Shown piece after piece: positions 1 through 14,060 of a stretch of 64,000 bases of DNA. The position numbers and the translations under genes were made by a program. This DNA comes from Paraphysoderma sedebokerense. Lineage: Eukaryota; Blastocladiomycota; Physodermatomycetes; Physodermatales; Physodermataceae. The stretch lies in assembly GCA_025602915.1 (NCBI GenBank), contig JAHLJZ010000115.1, forward strand, positions 1 through 64,000, written 5' to 3'. The notes below the pieces were generated by a model, which did no database searches, was not told the origin of the DNA, and saw nothing but the letters and a program-made list of their open reading frames with translations. Each line of letters starts with the position of its first letter. Within the stretch, counting starts at the first letter, position 1.

Positions 1-2
1 CC

Positions 3-1384
3 TACACTCCGCTATATCTTCAAACCCTCTTAGAATCTAATTCTATGCAATCATGGAATCGGTACTCTAATGAGCCGATTGTATTGTCTACCGTATTGGT
101 ACAATGCGGGGCAGATGTTTTGAGAAGTAATCTGAATCAGGTGATAACGGTATTACAGGTTGCTTTGAGGAGCGAGCTGAATGGGACCAGGAGTGAAGAG
201 GACAAGGAAAAAGAAAAAGAGTGGGAAGTTAGATTATGGTTTGTCATTGATCCTTCTACTCTTCAATTTCAATTGTTATTCCGATGATCGCATTTTCTCT
301 AACTTTCACTAATTCGTCCAGCCTCCTCAACACTTTATTCCAAATTCTGTACTTGTTTGCCTCTTCTTCCTCTGCCCCTTCTCATTCAACGTCAACGTCG
401 CCTTCGTCATTATCTCCTCACCTTCTCGCACTTCTTCAAAATGTATTTGTTCCACTTGCAACTTGGAAAGCAGGTCCCCATAATACAGTGACACGCCTCC
501 GTTGTTTCCAATGTTTGGAGGTTTTGTTCGGCTGCTTTGAACCTACCTCGTTTGCTTTGTCGTCTTCGGCTGTGTCTCTCAGTTTGACATCTTTATCTGG
601 ATTGTCGGTCCCGCCTGTTCCAAAACTCTCGTTTGCATCATCAGATAAAAGCGAAGCAAACTTGACTCTGAATTGTTTGATAACTACTGATTCGTTTGAA
701 CACGAGTATGAAATAAATGGCAAGAAAGAAAGCTTGAGGAAACGGTTTCTGAAAGTGTTGATAGGATCTATTGAGGACGATGAAGCTATCACAAGAGTCG
801 CTTGCTTAAGAGTTTTAAAAAAATGGTTCGAATTGGAAATCGAAAATGGTCAGGCTAGTTTTGATGGTAATTTTTATTTCTCCTAATCTTCAACGTTGTG
901 TTATTCAATGAATTTTCCCCAATATTAAATCATTTTGTCTACCTCCATACCTTAGAAAATCACCTCAAAGAAGTTTACCCCGAAGTTCTCTCGCGTCTTG
1001 ACGATTCATTAGATGCCATTCGAATTCAGGCTTGTCGCACCTTAATCGGTTTGTTAACTTACCTTAAAAAGAATGAAGAGAAGCTCAAGTTGGACGATGT
1101 TCATGGTAAGGAAATTACAAAGATGGTTGTCGTGCATGTAGATGATACGAGAGAGGATGTCGCGGTTAGTTTGTTTTTACTTCAATGTTGGCGCTTGATT
1201 GGTTTCGATATTCATGTTTTATTTGCTTTCGTACGGAATTCTATTGCAGAACGCAGCGTGTGACGTCCTCGCCACTACATCATTGGTTTATCCTCAAATC
1301 GTAAAGGATTATTTAAATAGTGTTAGAGTGAAGTATAGAAATAAAGGGATGATCGAGAAATTAGTGAGTGAAATTGTCGTTTGA
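3..1384 (+). CDS. DNAAF5: Dynein axonemal assembly factor 5 (HEATR2), 3' end
   Basis: Partial gene, its 5' part lying left of the window. Exons 3-238, 322-866, 956-1164 and 1250-1384 keep frame (374 codons plus stop) with introns of 83-91 nt. The product is alpha-helical, HEAT-repeat-like. Its C-terminal third follows the animal DNAAF5 pattern closely: YPEVLSRLDDSLDAIRIQAC, then a leucine-rich helix, VVVHVDDTREDV, and a final SLVYPQIVKDYLNSVRVKYR block before a short tail. In animals and algae DNAAF5 is a cytoplasmic factor that preassembles axonemal dynein arms, so its presence implies a flagellated life stage. The middle of the fragment has a Ser-rich insert (about 359-430) and a poorly conserved stretch (about 550-720). 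The family assignment is from remembered pattern similarity, strongest in the last two exons. Confidence 0.8.
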
Positions 1385-1864
1385 GCAATGGATGGTGTAG
1401 GTTGTACGTTGTTAAAGCGGTGAAACAGTCAGGGGAGAGACGAGTTATATGCCCACCACAGTTACCATTGAAGTGTTTATATATGTACAGATTGAATGAT
1501 TAAAGATTTATCAATTAGAAGACATTACTTCAAAATGAAACATCCAACATAATGTCACCCTGTTACATGTTCGTACTAAAGGAACAGTGAGAGATCGGCA
1601 ACACAATTTAGATGCCTCGGATATGGAAAGGCTTAGTGCCCCAATATAATAGTGTCCTGGCGATACACAAGTTTATTTGCTAATTACATTTACCCTTCTA
1701 TTATTCGACATTAATCCATGTTGCAAACGCCAGTCCACTTTCATATGTTTCAAACTAGAAACCGAAAAAAAGTTGGATATATGTAACCCGTTCCGGACTC
1801 TATGTATACTTTACATCTCAGATTCTAGCTCTGGACCAACAACACATAAATAAAAAGTTAAGAA
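1385..1864. other. Intergenic, no gene seen
   Basis: 3' flank of the DNAAF5 gene and upstream region of the small secreted protein gene. It is AT-rich with no open frame of note. I see no RNA gene or repeat. Confidence 0.5.
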
Positions 1865-2446
1865 ATGGAGGTACGTTTAACTGGTATTCGATATAAGGTT
1901 TAGCCGGGAAATGACATGGACAGATCAACCCACTAACAATTCTTATTTACGGTAATTCAAAGTTGAAACCAGTTATTCTGATTATTAGTCTCTTAGCATT
2001 ACTTGGCTTTGTACAAGCTGAGCAATTAAAATGGAGTATGCACATCTATTGTAATTCTAAAAGAGGACCAGTATGTCATGTTACCACTAATTCGACGTAT
2101 GTACTTTTGTGTTTGATTGCTTGATATCTAGTATTCTACATCTATAACAAATTAGGATACAAGTCCCAACGTTGAAAACTAACCGTGACTGAATTTTAAT
2201 TTTTATTGCCAAAGTCAACTACTGATGCCAATTGATTCGTCTTACCACGCTATTCAAGTTCTTCCGTCGTATCAAGAATCGATTAAACTCAAGTTCTGCA
2301 ACATTGAGTTCCAAAATAAGCAAATTCAATGTAAAACCGTAGATGAAAAAAGTGAGTGCCATAAGAGTAGATGGGGTGGTGATCCTAATGATCCTGAAGG
2401 GTGTGATTGGAGAGAGTGTATGCAAATGACTGAATGTTGGTTATAA
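1865..2446 (+). CDS. Small secreted cysteine-rich protein, 123 aa
   Basis: Not recognised. Model: exon 1 at 1865-1870 (Met-Glu only), exon 2 at 1963-2096, exon 3 at 2215-2446. All phases agree, donors are GTACGT and GTATGT, and both introns contain a CTAAC branch-like motif. The protein starts with a clear signal peptide (MELKPVILIISLLALLGFVQA), then about 100 mature residues with eight cysteines, an even number consistent with four disulfides, ending in a Cys-dense tail (EGCDWRECMQMTECWL). No domain is recognisable and there is no GPI or membrane tail. It lies between the DNAAF5 end and a BT1-family gene and has no related neighbour. A secreted effector-like or extracellular role is inference from the architecture only. 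The 6-nt first exon makes this gene easy for automatic pipelines to miss. Confidence 0.6.
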
Positions 2447-3687
2447 ACTACTATAAATTTGTTGATTGAAAGATGAGGGAAACAATGGAATTCAACTATG
2501 AATGTTCAATAGGTATACCGAAGTAAATTGGCAGAGAAATAAAATATTGCGTGGGAATATTAATGAGTCCTTCAGCCTGAATCGTTAACTTGGCGCGGAA
2601 ACCAATTGTATTGAACTTGCTACTTCACAAATGATTCTTTGTCATTGAGTTAAGAAACATCCAGTGACAGAGCGTCTCAAACCTGTAATGATTTAAAAGT
2701 GGCAAAATCTCTTCTCATCTCTTGCTATGCTCATGAATAACATTGTTGATGGGCAGATTGTAACCTGGATGGTTTCAAATGATTTCAAACACCCATCAAT
2801 CTAAGTTCGTATATGTCGTATTAATTTAGTTACCAAAGTTCATATATAACTCAGATACTACTCATAAAGCAGCTAATTGATTTCTACTGAACAGAATCTT
2901 GCTTTTTCTGCCTTATGATCATTTAGTGTGAAAGTTATTTGGACTTTCGTTGCTTCTCGTTTAGCAAACTTTTGGTTAAGGTCCACAGAATAAGCTACAA
3001 AGTAACATACGCCTAAGAGAAATGATGTCAAAGTTCAGGACAGTTGAGAACTCAGGTGGGCCGCTGGACTTTAACTGCATGAATGTTAATAAACTTCTGT
3101 GAAACATCGCGATTGCGAGTCCATGCAAGTTACAATATTCCTCCATGCAGAATCTGGATAATGTGATTCCAAAATTCCATGGGCAGTCTATGGCGATGTT
3201 TCTATCGATCATTCGAATTGGCTGTTCCGAATAATCTTTAACTTTCAACTCAAGCTGACATAATGTCGCCGAATGATAAGGACAAGCCAGATGAATGGGG
3301 CATGATGGAAGGAGCGGTAATAGCGATTTCAGGCCCTTGCGATGTGACAAGGCAACGACGGAAACGACAGGGTGCTTTGAGGTGCTGTGATAAAGCGGGC
3401 AACGAAGGTGATTTTGACAAATTGTGACGAGGGCAGATATTTTGGCGGCGAGGAAGTCAGCGTTGGGCGGGACACGGAGTCGCATTGATTTCATTATGGC
3501 CGCGCAGGACCACGCACGCGATGCCGTCTTTATGCCACCGCGAGTGATCTTGCTGCCTCTCAGAAGACGTCGCCCCGCCATGGCCCTTGCTTCTGCTGAA
3601 TTCCTCTGAAATATAAGGCTGTCCCCTCGGATGGAACTCTGATTGCATCCCTCCCGTCCGCTCTTCATTAAACGTTTCTCTAGAATC
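2447..3687. other. Intergenic, upstream of BT1-family gene A
   Basis: No convincing gene. The right part (about 3250-3660) is locally GC-richer than its surroundings. It carries a long minus-strand open frame (2976-3704) that runs into the start of the next gene. I treat this as chance because it has no family resemblance and no codon pattern I trust. Confidence 0.4.
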
Positions 3688-6083
3688 ATGGCGGGCATAG
3701 ACAAAGTTTTGAAAGCTGTAACGTACCCATTGAGGGTCCCTATGGAACTCGTTCGGTTCTTCCGAAAAGCAAAGAACGAGTATGGCCTTATGGTCTTGCT
3801 GCTGGTTATTGCATGTTATACATTCCAAGGTACTTGGGCCCACTAATCTGAACGTCCGGTCGAGTTGCCCTTGCTAATAGCAAATCTTTCTTCTTTGCGC
3901 CTACAGGTCTTAGAGCTTACGTTGTATGTTAAGATCTCGCTATATCGAACGCCCCCTACAGCCAGAAGCTAATTTGTTAACTGTTTGCAGGATCTGAGTT
4001 ACGCTTGGTTCGGAAAATACTATTACAAAGTAAAACCATCCGATGCCGAGGCCGGCCAGAAAGCCGCTCAGTTGCCTTGGTGAGTTAGATTTTATCTAGT
4101 CACTCCAGCGCCCGCTCCGTTTTCTTAATAAGAATCTTCCAGGTCACTCAAAGTCGTCTACGGTCTTATTTTTGACAACATACCAATTTTACGCCGGTAT
4201 GCAAAGTTTTGTGTGGCCCTGTTGTCGGGTTGGCGGTAAACTAATGTGCATCGTTGAATAGACACTCAAAACCATACCTTTTGTTGGCCTCTCTATTGGG
4301 AGTCGTTGGGTTTTTAGCGTAAGTGTGAATTTCTTCAGCATCGTCTCGGTCAAAAAGATTACAGATATTAACACTGGGTTTTCAGCTGCTCTTTTGACGG
4401 TGGTGTCCCCAGTTTCGGATCGTTTGTTGCTTTCGGTACTTTAATCCAACTTGGCGGTGCATGCTCGGTTTGTAAAGATTTTCAATGTATAATATATGGG
4501 AACAGCGCTGACTCTTCCTTCGTTTTCAGGATGTATTGGTAGACGGTATCGTCGTAAAAAGTGGCCGAGAAGGGGGTGACGGCAATTCCGCTGATCTTCA
4601 GTACGTTGTTCTTTAAAAACGTTGTGGAATGACTTCGCACTAAGCGCTTGGGTACAATCAGAGCTCTTTCTTGGGTATCTCTTGGTGTCGGATCAATTAT
4701 CAGTACTGTGGTAAGTATCCTTTCTAACTGATTAATGGGTTGTATGATGTCACATTGTTAATCCCTTCTTGATTTAGACCGGTGGTAATCTCGCAAACGC
4801 ATACCTAGCTCCACTAAGTGACAAGAGGGCAGAGCTCGAAGATGGAAAAATAACCAAGGAACAATACAACGACTGGCTTAAGACTGCTATCCTTCCAACT
4901 GAACCACTACGGTGGTACTTCCGATATATGTTATTGTTCCCGGCAATGGTTTTCGTCCTCACTTTGTTCTACAATGAACGTCGATCAAATGTTCGCATAG
5001 CCCTCAAACCCATCGTCTTTAATCTCTGGAAAGTTGTGAAAACCCTATTATTTACTCCTCAAGTACTTAAGCCTATGCTTTGGGTTTACATCGCTAATGC
5101 ATCCAGAATTGCTCAGAGTCAACCTTGGGTATGTAAATATCATCTCCCAGGGCTAGATTAAGTAACAATCTAACACCTAATCTCGACCAACAATTTATCA
5201 GAGTCAATTTTTGGAAGGAGAACTTCATATTACTCCGGATATTCAGGGTTACATCGATATGATTTCCTACGTTTTCTTTATCATCGGAACCATGCTTTGT
5301 AAGTGCCTTATATCTTCCCTTTTTTTATGGGTCCGACTAATCATATGCTCTAAAAAAGATGGTCGATTCCTTACCGGCGTTTCGTATCGCAAACTGTTCT
5401 TCTTTTCCCAATTGGGTGCTGTCGCCATGAGATTTATGAATATCGGTATGTGTCTTTGTTTATCAAATATCCCTGTATACAACAGCTAATCGAGTTCAAT
5501 TGCAGTTATTATTAAACGCTGGAACACTGTTATTGGGATCCCCGATGTCCCTTTCTTGATTCTTGTCTCGTGCGCTGATAACATCATTGATCGATTCAAC
5601 TCTATGCCTTTCTTGGTTCTTGCTGCCCAAGTGTGCCCACCCAATATGGTTAGCTCAAGTCTCTGTTCAGAGATCTACTTAGAATGTTGTTCTAACTCTT
5701 CATTTATAGGAAAATACATTTTTTGCACTTCTCATGTCCTTGTCTAACTTAACTGTCGCGTGAGTGTTTGATTTACTTAATTGGTGCATCAAAATACAGC
5801 TTGCTAACAAATACTCGCTTCCAGTCAATTGCCTGTTGTCTGGTCAAAACCTCTCCTTGATGCCAACGGTCTTGACGGAACCAAGTGGGATGGCTTGGAA
5901 CCAGTGAACTGGATTCACCTTGGTCTCGGATTCATTCCCTTGGCGTTGATTTGGATGGTTCCCACCTTTTCTTCTATTCTTACTGATGCCCAAAGAGTTG
6001 AATTTGGATTGCCAATGAGAGAAAAGCAAGTTGAAGATGTTGAAACAGAAGAAAAATCAAAAGATCAGACCCAGAAGTCTTAA
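3688..6083 (+). CDS. BT1-family (folate-biopterin transporter-like) membrane protein, copy A
   Basis: Fourteen exons: 3688-3829, 3907-3923, 3991-4079, 4143-4196, 4262-4318, 4386-4467, 4530-4600, 4662-4710, 4778-5128, 5202-5298, 5359-5445, 5506-5648, 5710-5759, 5825-6083. They give 515 residues. The protein is polytopic (about 10-12 membrane segments) with an acidic, lysine-rich C-terminus. BT1/MFS hallmarks: GLRAYVDLSYAWFGKYYYK, LPWSLKVVYGLIFDNIPI, the intramembrane ACSDVLVDGIVV block followed by a GNSADLQ motif, and ENTFFALLMSLSNLT. Characterised BT1 proteins move folate, biopterin or S-adenosylmethionine across membranes. The substrate here cannot be told from sequence. A second copy follows 1.3 kb downstream in the same orientation. 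Exon 2 is only 17 nt. Confidence 0.75.
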
Positions 6084-7408
6084 GTAATTAGTTGATTTGA
6101 ATATGTGTTCTGTCTGTCGTCGATGGGAACGGCATCTCATGAATTGTATCATATGGAATTGTTTTTCCCTTTTCATCCATGTTTATCACATTTACTGCGG
6201 TCCTTTAATGTAAAATAAGCTAAATAGATGACTGTTATCGTATCTTTGTGTGATTGCTCGATATAGAGTCTGGTCATGTCTGGTCATCTAATTTAGCTTT
6301 GAAACAATAGACATATTTTAGTTAAACTTTCTCGACCCGACCTGCTGCTTCCTCAGTTTTGAAATTGTATCAAAGTCAAAGCTAATTCCATAATACACCT
6401 GCTTACACAAAGTCGTTAAATCTGATCAAAATGCCAGTAATGCTTAAAGTGAAATCTCTACCAACTCGCAATTCTTGGAACCGCGTGCCGTCAGGGTCCA
6501 AATTAGAGCACGCCGGGTAATAACCCACGCTGGGCACAATTATGCTTAGGATCAACGCTCGAAGGGCGAAGACCATATGCATACACCAGGTGGACGACGG
6601 TTTGAACCTTTGTGGTGGGTGCTCCTTCCGTGGATATTTTTGGATCCATTGAGGTCAGCTCTTCAAGATTAGCTATACTGCGCAATTGCTAAATTTTCGT
6701 ATGCGATAATTTTCAACAGCAGTGCGGTGCTTTATGGAGAGTAGAATTATATTTTTTAGCAAACAATAGCAATTTACTTTAATTACCACTTATCGTTCAG
6801 GGAGGAGATGAGTAAACGATTAACCGCTTCTTGCTTGCGCAGCTGCGCAATTTTCGTCGTTTGACTTATGAGGTGATGGTTCAGGGTTGTGGGTCTCGGG
6901 GGAAGGTTCAACCGTTTACAGCACAAGAAGTACTGCACAAACTGGTGGGTTGATGCCCACAGGCATTTGCTCCAGTCATTGGGTATCAATAGACTTTATG
7001 TCATTAGCGCAAGGATGAATTTGCCCATTGACATCCCTGTTTTGCTTTATTCCTTTATTCCTTTATTCCTTCATTGTTTTTTGGAATCTCGGCCGCTGAG
7101 CAATTGGCGAAGCTTACCACTTATTAAGTTCAAATGATAATAACTGCTTCTTTCATTGGTTGTATTGCCGGTCCGGTCTGGCCCATTTTGGGCGATGTAG
7201 CACTAGCATATGGATCCTGATCGAGGACAGCAGAATGAGCGTCCCACAAGCTAACTTAACGCCCAAGAAGACCGCGCACCACCGATGACCCCGCGAGCAT
7301 AACCAAGGGCGCATCATATAGCGGATTAAAGATAAAATGTCCACCGTCCAGGCTTTCGCTCACCTTCTCAGAAGAAACCTTGTTACTCTCTCGCTGTGTT
7401 GATTAAAT
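6084..7408. other. Intergenic between the two BT1-family genes
   Basis: 3' flank of copy A and promoter side of copy B. Short open frames on both strands show no conserved features. I see no pseudogene copy of the neighbouring transporter here. Confidence 0.5.
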
Positions 7409-9711
7409 ATGTCTGTGATAGATAAAATACTATCGGGGCTCACTTACCCGTTAAGAGCACCTTTAGAGATACTGCAGTTTTTCAGAAAAGCTCGTAGTGA
7501 ATATGGATCAATGGTCTTGATACTGGTTATGACATGTTACCTCTACCAAGGTTAGTTTCCAAATCATTCACCTGGCCGGCCCCCAATAATCGACTAACTT
7601 ACTCTTCACTATGTGATAGGAATGAGAGATTATGTGGTACGTTTCATTAAGTATCGTCTGATTTACTCTTGAGTACATAGGATCTCATACTCGGAATCTC
7701 TTGGCGCAGGATTTAAGTTTTTCGTGGTTTGGCATTTATCACTACAAGCAATCTTCAGATGAAGCAGAGACTGGGCAAAAGGCCGCGTTATTGCCATGGT
7801 CTTTAAAAGTCATCTTTGGTTTATGGTTTGATAATGTTCCGATCTTTAGACGGTTAGTACTGATGATCTGAGGAATTTTTCTGAGTTGCCATCTGTTATT
7901 GATATCAATCTTCCCTGGTCATAATAGTCATTCGAAGCCATACTTGTTGCTTGCTGCTCTTCTCGGAATCGTAGGATTTGTAGCTTGCAGTTTCGATGGA
8001 GGTGTCCCTACCTGGGGTTCATTCATTGGATTTGGAATGTTAATTCAGCTTGGTGGCGCTTGTTCTGATGTCCTCGTTGACGGTATCGTAGTGAAAGCTG
8101 GCCGTGACGGCGGCCAAGGGAACTCTGCCGACTTACAGTACGTTTTCGTCTCTCATTTTGCTAACGCGATTAGTATAACAGAACCTGTGACTAACCGCCT
8201 ACTGTTATCTGTAGATCATTGTCTTGGTCCACACTTGGAGTAGGTAATGATCGACCGTTAATGTTAAAATTTCCATAAATAAGTCATTGAGTCGCTCACT
8301 GTTTTCCATTTACTAGGTCTCATGATTGGACAATTTCTTGGAGGTCAATTATCAGAGCAGTATATCGCACCGATTGATGCCAAGAAGGAAGAACTCAGCG
8401 AAAAGAAGATCACCAAACAAGAGTACACGGACTACATCAATAACACTTATTTCCCAACGGAACCTCTCCGTTGGTACTTCAGATTGATGTTGTTGTTTCC
8501 AGTTATGATCTTTATTGTCACTGCTTTCTACAAAGAACGAAGATCAAACGTGCGTTTTGGTATTCGACCTATTATTTTCAATCTTTGGAAGGTCATCCAA
8601 ACCTTGCTCCTCACTCCTCAAGTGTTGAAACCTATGTTTTGGGTGTATCTCCATAATGCCACGAAAATAAGTATGACAACTCTTTGGGTACGCGGAGGCA
8701 TTTTCCTTTCTCAGTATCCCTACCCGCCTTAACGTCTCGATTTCGTCCATTTCTATAGCCACCATTCTTGCAATCTGAGTTAAATATTTCTCCTGCCGTT
8801 CAAAGTTACGTTGATGCCACCAGCTACGCTTTCTTCATCATTGGTACTATGTTGTGTAAGTTACCATTTGTATATATCGGAAGAAGCGCAGCGACCGCAA
8901 ATTAATATGATTATTGATTAGACGCTCGTTTTTTCACCGGAATGTCTTACCGCAAGCTATTTTTTTACTCTCAAAGTGGAATGATTTTGATGCGTCTCGC
9001 CAACATGGGTAAATATTGTTGTTATTCGATGCCAAAACGACAAGGTTTAGCTAATTGATTTCTCTTTCTCCTATACAGTTCTCATCAAAGAATTGAATTT
9101 GGCTATCGGTATCCCGAACGTGGCTTTCTACTTTATAACATCCTGTGCCAATAACATTATTGAACGTCTAAACTCTATGCCTCTCCTCATATTGGCAGCT
9201 CAAGTATGAATCTAATGTCATTTGCAGTCATCGGCGATTACTTTACTAACGTTTTGCCCAAGGTCTGTCCCCTTGATATGGAAAATACATTTTTTGCTTT
9301 ATTGATGTCTCTATCCAACTTGACAAGCGGGTATGTTGTTTCTCGTACGATGTGTTGCGACGCGTCGTCTGACATCAGTTGGACTTGTTAGGCAATTACC
9401 CTTAATTTGGTCGAAACCCATTATCAAGAGTTATGGTTTGAATGGGAAAGTGTGGACAGGGTATGCTTTTTTGTGTACTATTATTTACTGTCTACTGTAC
9501 TGATTTTCTTGTTAATTGTTCCAGATTTGAAGCTGTAAATTGGATTCATTTCGGTTTAGGATTTATTCCACTGCTCTTTATTTGGCTCCTTCCTACTTTC
9601 TCCGCTATTCTCAGTGACGAGCAACGTATAGAACTTGGCCTGCCAGTGAAGGAAAAGAAGATTGACGAGGAGGAGTTTGAGAAGAAGATGGAGGAATCTG
9701 AGAAGAAGTAA
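7409..9711 (+). CDS. BT1-family (folate-biopterin transporter-like) membrane protein, copy B
   Basis: Twelve exons: 7409-7550, 7620-7636, 7710-7852, 7928-8137, 8215-8243, 8317-8687, 8759-8855, 8922-9008, 9079-9203, 9263-9330, 9392-9460, 9525-9711. They give 514 residues, one fewer than copy A. It aligns with copy A end to end with almost no gaps and shares every BT1 hallmark (ACSDVLVDGIVVKAGRDGG, ENTFFALLMSLSNLT, VNWIHFGLGFIPLLFIWLLP). Residues differ throughout, so the duplication is not recent. Eight intron positions coincide exactly with copy A; three are unique to B and five to A. The 17-nt exon 2 is kept. The C-terminus is a charged Glu/Lys tail. A function different from copy A is possible but not visible. 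Confidence 0.75.
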
Positions 9712-10235
9712 GCGGCTATAATCATCGGGGAATTCACATGTAGACAGAATACTCCAAGTAGGGATAGAGTTTGAGCACTGTGTATATGTTGCCAGTTCAT
9801 TGTAGTGCATTCAAATAGACTGTATAGAGATATAATTCCACATTGTCTCCTGATGAGCATCGTCGTCGTCTAGAATTATATCCATGAATCCATCGTCCTC
9901 ATCTCATTCTATCTCATCTCATCGTATCTTTCTAAAACTCTCTTGCGCGTCAACAATAGGGGAATGTTCTCCGCATGGCTAAGAAGGCGTGTTCTCAGGC
10001 CACAATTTTGTTCCTTGACCTCTCCCGTTCCTCACTCCGTATCATTCGTGACAAACCATCGCTCCTCCGCATCGTAGAGTGACTTTTATCGCTGTCGTCG
10101 ACTCAGTATTGCCCTGCCCTTGTATATTTTGAACGATATACGCCGTTTCGAAACATTCACCCTAGTCTGCCACGTCACGACAAGCTACCCCTCTCCACTG
10201 CAAAAGTATTCCAGAATTTCTTCAAGTAAGACATA
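9712..10235. other. Intergenic, MAP kinase promoter region
   Basis: Contains the 3' flank of the transporter and the leader of the MAP kinase gene, which is pyrimidine-rich from about 9890. No separate gene is seen. Confidence 0.5.
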
Positions 10236-12280
<2,045 letters not shown>

Positions 12281-12642
12281 TTCTTATATTTAACTTACCT
12301 TCAATGGGAGGATAACGCAATTTAATACGTCTGTTGGGAAATCATTCATATGATTTGTACGCGGATGAACACAATATCAAAATAGTTGCTAGTGAGATTA
12401 GCAATATTTGCTTGGGTGTATATTTTGTACTGAACTTCCTTTCCAAGTTTTTGTTTACTCAATTTGTCTGATAATGTAGAAATAAAACGATGGGGTTCCA
12501 TGCTGATTCAATTGTGCAAACTGTGCTGTATTTACTGTGATATCATTTTCTTATTTTTATTATTTTCGTCTATCATTAATTTCTACACACCATCTAGCAT
12601 TTTTTGGGTAATGAATATTCATCAAATTTCTATGTCATGAAA
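12281..12642. other. Convergent intergenic region
   Basis: Shared 3' flank between the plus-strand MAP kinase and the minus-strand GH16 gene. It is AT-rich with AATAAA-like sequence (around 12481), suitable for polyadenylation. No gene is seen. Confidence 0.5.
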
Positions 12643-13917
12643 TTAGAGTCCCAGTAAAACTGCTATCATCACTCCTAAAATTCCACTAGACAATTTTACG
12701 ACTATACTCCAACCATTGGCAGAGCTATCATACACGTTATTATCACCTACAATCCCTCTTGCTGGATTTCCATTGTAATATTTTCCCAATTCACTCTTGC
12801 GAGCTGACTTTGGCGTAACAGGGATGTAGTCTTTAGTTGGGTTTGTATCTTCCTCATGGCATTTCACCTGAATGTAGTCAACTACCATTGCATATTGCGC
12901 AGACTTGGCCGCTGCAGAAGCACTTGGAGAGCACCAGGGGTTTGATCCGCCGGCCCATTCCTTGGTGCTAGTGGAATTGAAATAAAGTTCTTGTCAATAT
13001 CGCCTGTCCACGCGCCAGTAACTTGAATATGAGAATATAATTATCCCATATAGACATAAAAAGTTTTCCAAAGTCATCTGGAAAAGCATCGGTTCCATTT
13101 CTGGTCACTGTTCTCACAGGTTTACCATCAATTATCCACGAAATTGAATTCGGCAACCATTCGATTTCATATAAATGAAACGTCTCGTCCGTTGTACTTT
13201 GGGCTGTTCCAGTTGTCGGATCTTTGAAGTAAGATGGCACTCCTCGAGTATAATCCACAATACCATCGATGTAATAGTTGGTTTGAGTTTCAGTTCTATC
13301 TTTGTACACCCATTCGTAGTCAATTTCGTCACCGACGTGGTCAGAGTCAGCGGATGAGTCGTAAATAAATGAGTTGACTAAGCCAGGTGCAAGGCCGGTT
13401 TTCAAGGAAGCTGAAATACGGCCGTATCGGAACCATCTGGTGGAGAATAATCGAGAGATTTTACCCTGGCCGAGCGTGGCATCGTATGAATGCGTTAAAT
13501 GGAGGAAACCGTCTGAAACTCTCACGGTGTCAAACTTAATAGTTCGAGGAAAGAGATTAGCTTTGATACCTAAGGCTGATATTTTTGAATTCTGTTTGGA
13601 AAAATTACCTCGTCGATAAATCTTGTCTTGTCTGGATCACCATCATATTCGTCCCTTTTCTTGACGGCGGAGCCATCATTGAAGTCCTCTCTAAAACTTT
13701 TGCAACCAGGGTTAATGGAGACGCAGGCACCGGTATAAGAAGCGTTGGCTTGGCATCCTTGCTCTACATAACAATCCATTGGGGTTGCAGAACAGTACCC
13801 ATGGCGATTACAGCATGGAGCCGATTGCGGACATTCGGTTTTGGCGTTTGGGCATTTCACCGCGGCAGTAACTGTGCAAAGCGTTAGGAAAAGTGCTAGA
13901 AGTGTGACGTTTCGCAT
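12643..13917 (-). CDS. Crh-type GH16 cell-wall transglycosylase, chitin-binding and GPI-anchored, copy A
   Basis: Three exons, in transcript order 13917-13609, 13534-13023 and 12967-12643, giving 381 residues. Order of parts: signal peptide (MRNVTLLALFLTLCTVTAA); a Cys-rich chitin-binding-like module (CPNAKTECPQSAPCCNRHGY and on to GAC, about residues 22-65); the GH16 domain with catalytic DEIDYE; a WAGG motif; a Cys pair; and a hydrophobic C-terminus (SSGILGVMIAVLLGL) typical of a GPI signal. Yeast Crh1/Crh2/Utr2 join chitin to beta-glucan in the wall with this same layout. The second intron (55 nt) is short, and the seven residues before the TKEWAGG block differ completely from copy B, so this junction is the least certain part of the model. 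Confidence 0.82.
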
Positions 13918-14005
13918 TTCGTAAGGGATAAGGATTTTGTCGGATTTTTGGAGTCGTGGGGTTACATTGATGGTATTTGTACATCTCCATCGACAATGTT
14001 GTAAC

Positions 14006-14013
14006 TATTTAAA
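14006..14013 (-). promoter_or_regulatory. TATA-like element, GH16 copy A
   Basis: On the minus strand this reads CTTTAAATAG around this position, about 90 nt before the start codon. It is a weaker match than the element of copy B. Confidence 0.3.
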
Positions 14014-14060
14014 GTAACGATGCACTCACTTGTTCAATAAAGGAAACCCCGCAGTTGTTG

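Noticed and set aside
6503-6989. Short minus-strand frames between the BT1 genes as a third, decayed copy
   Set aside because: None of the BT1 motifs appear in any frame.
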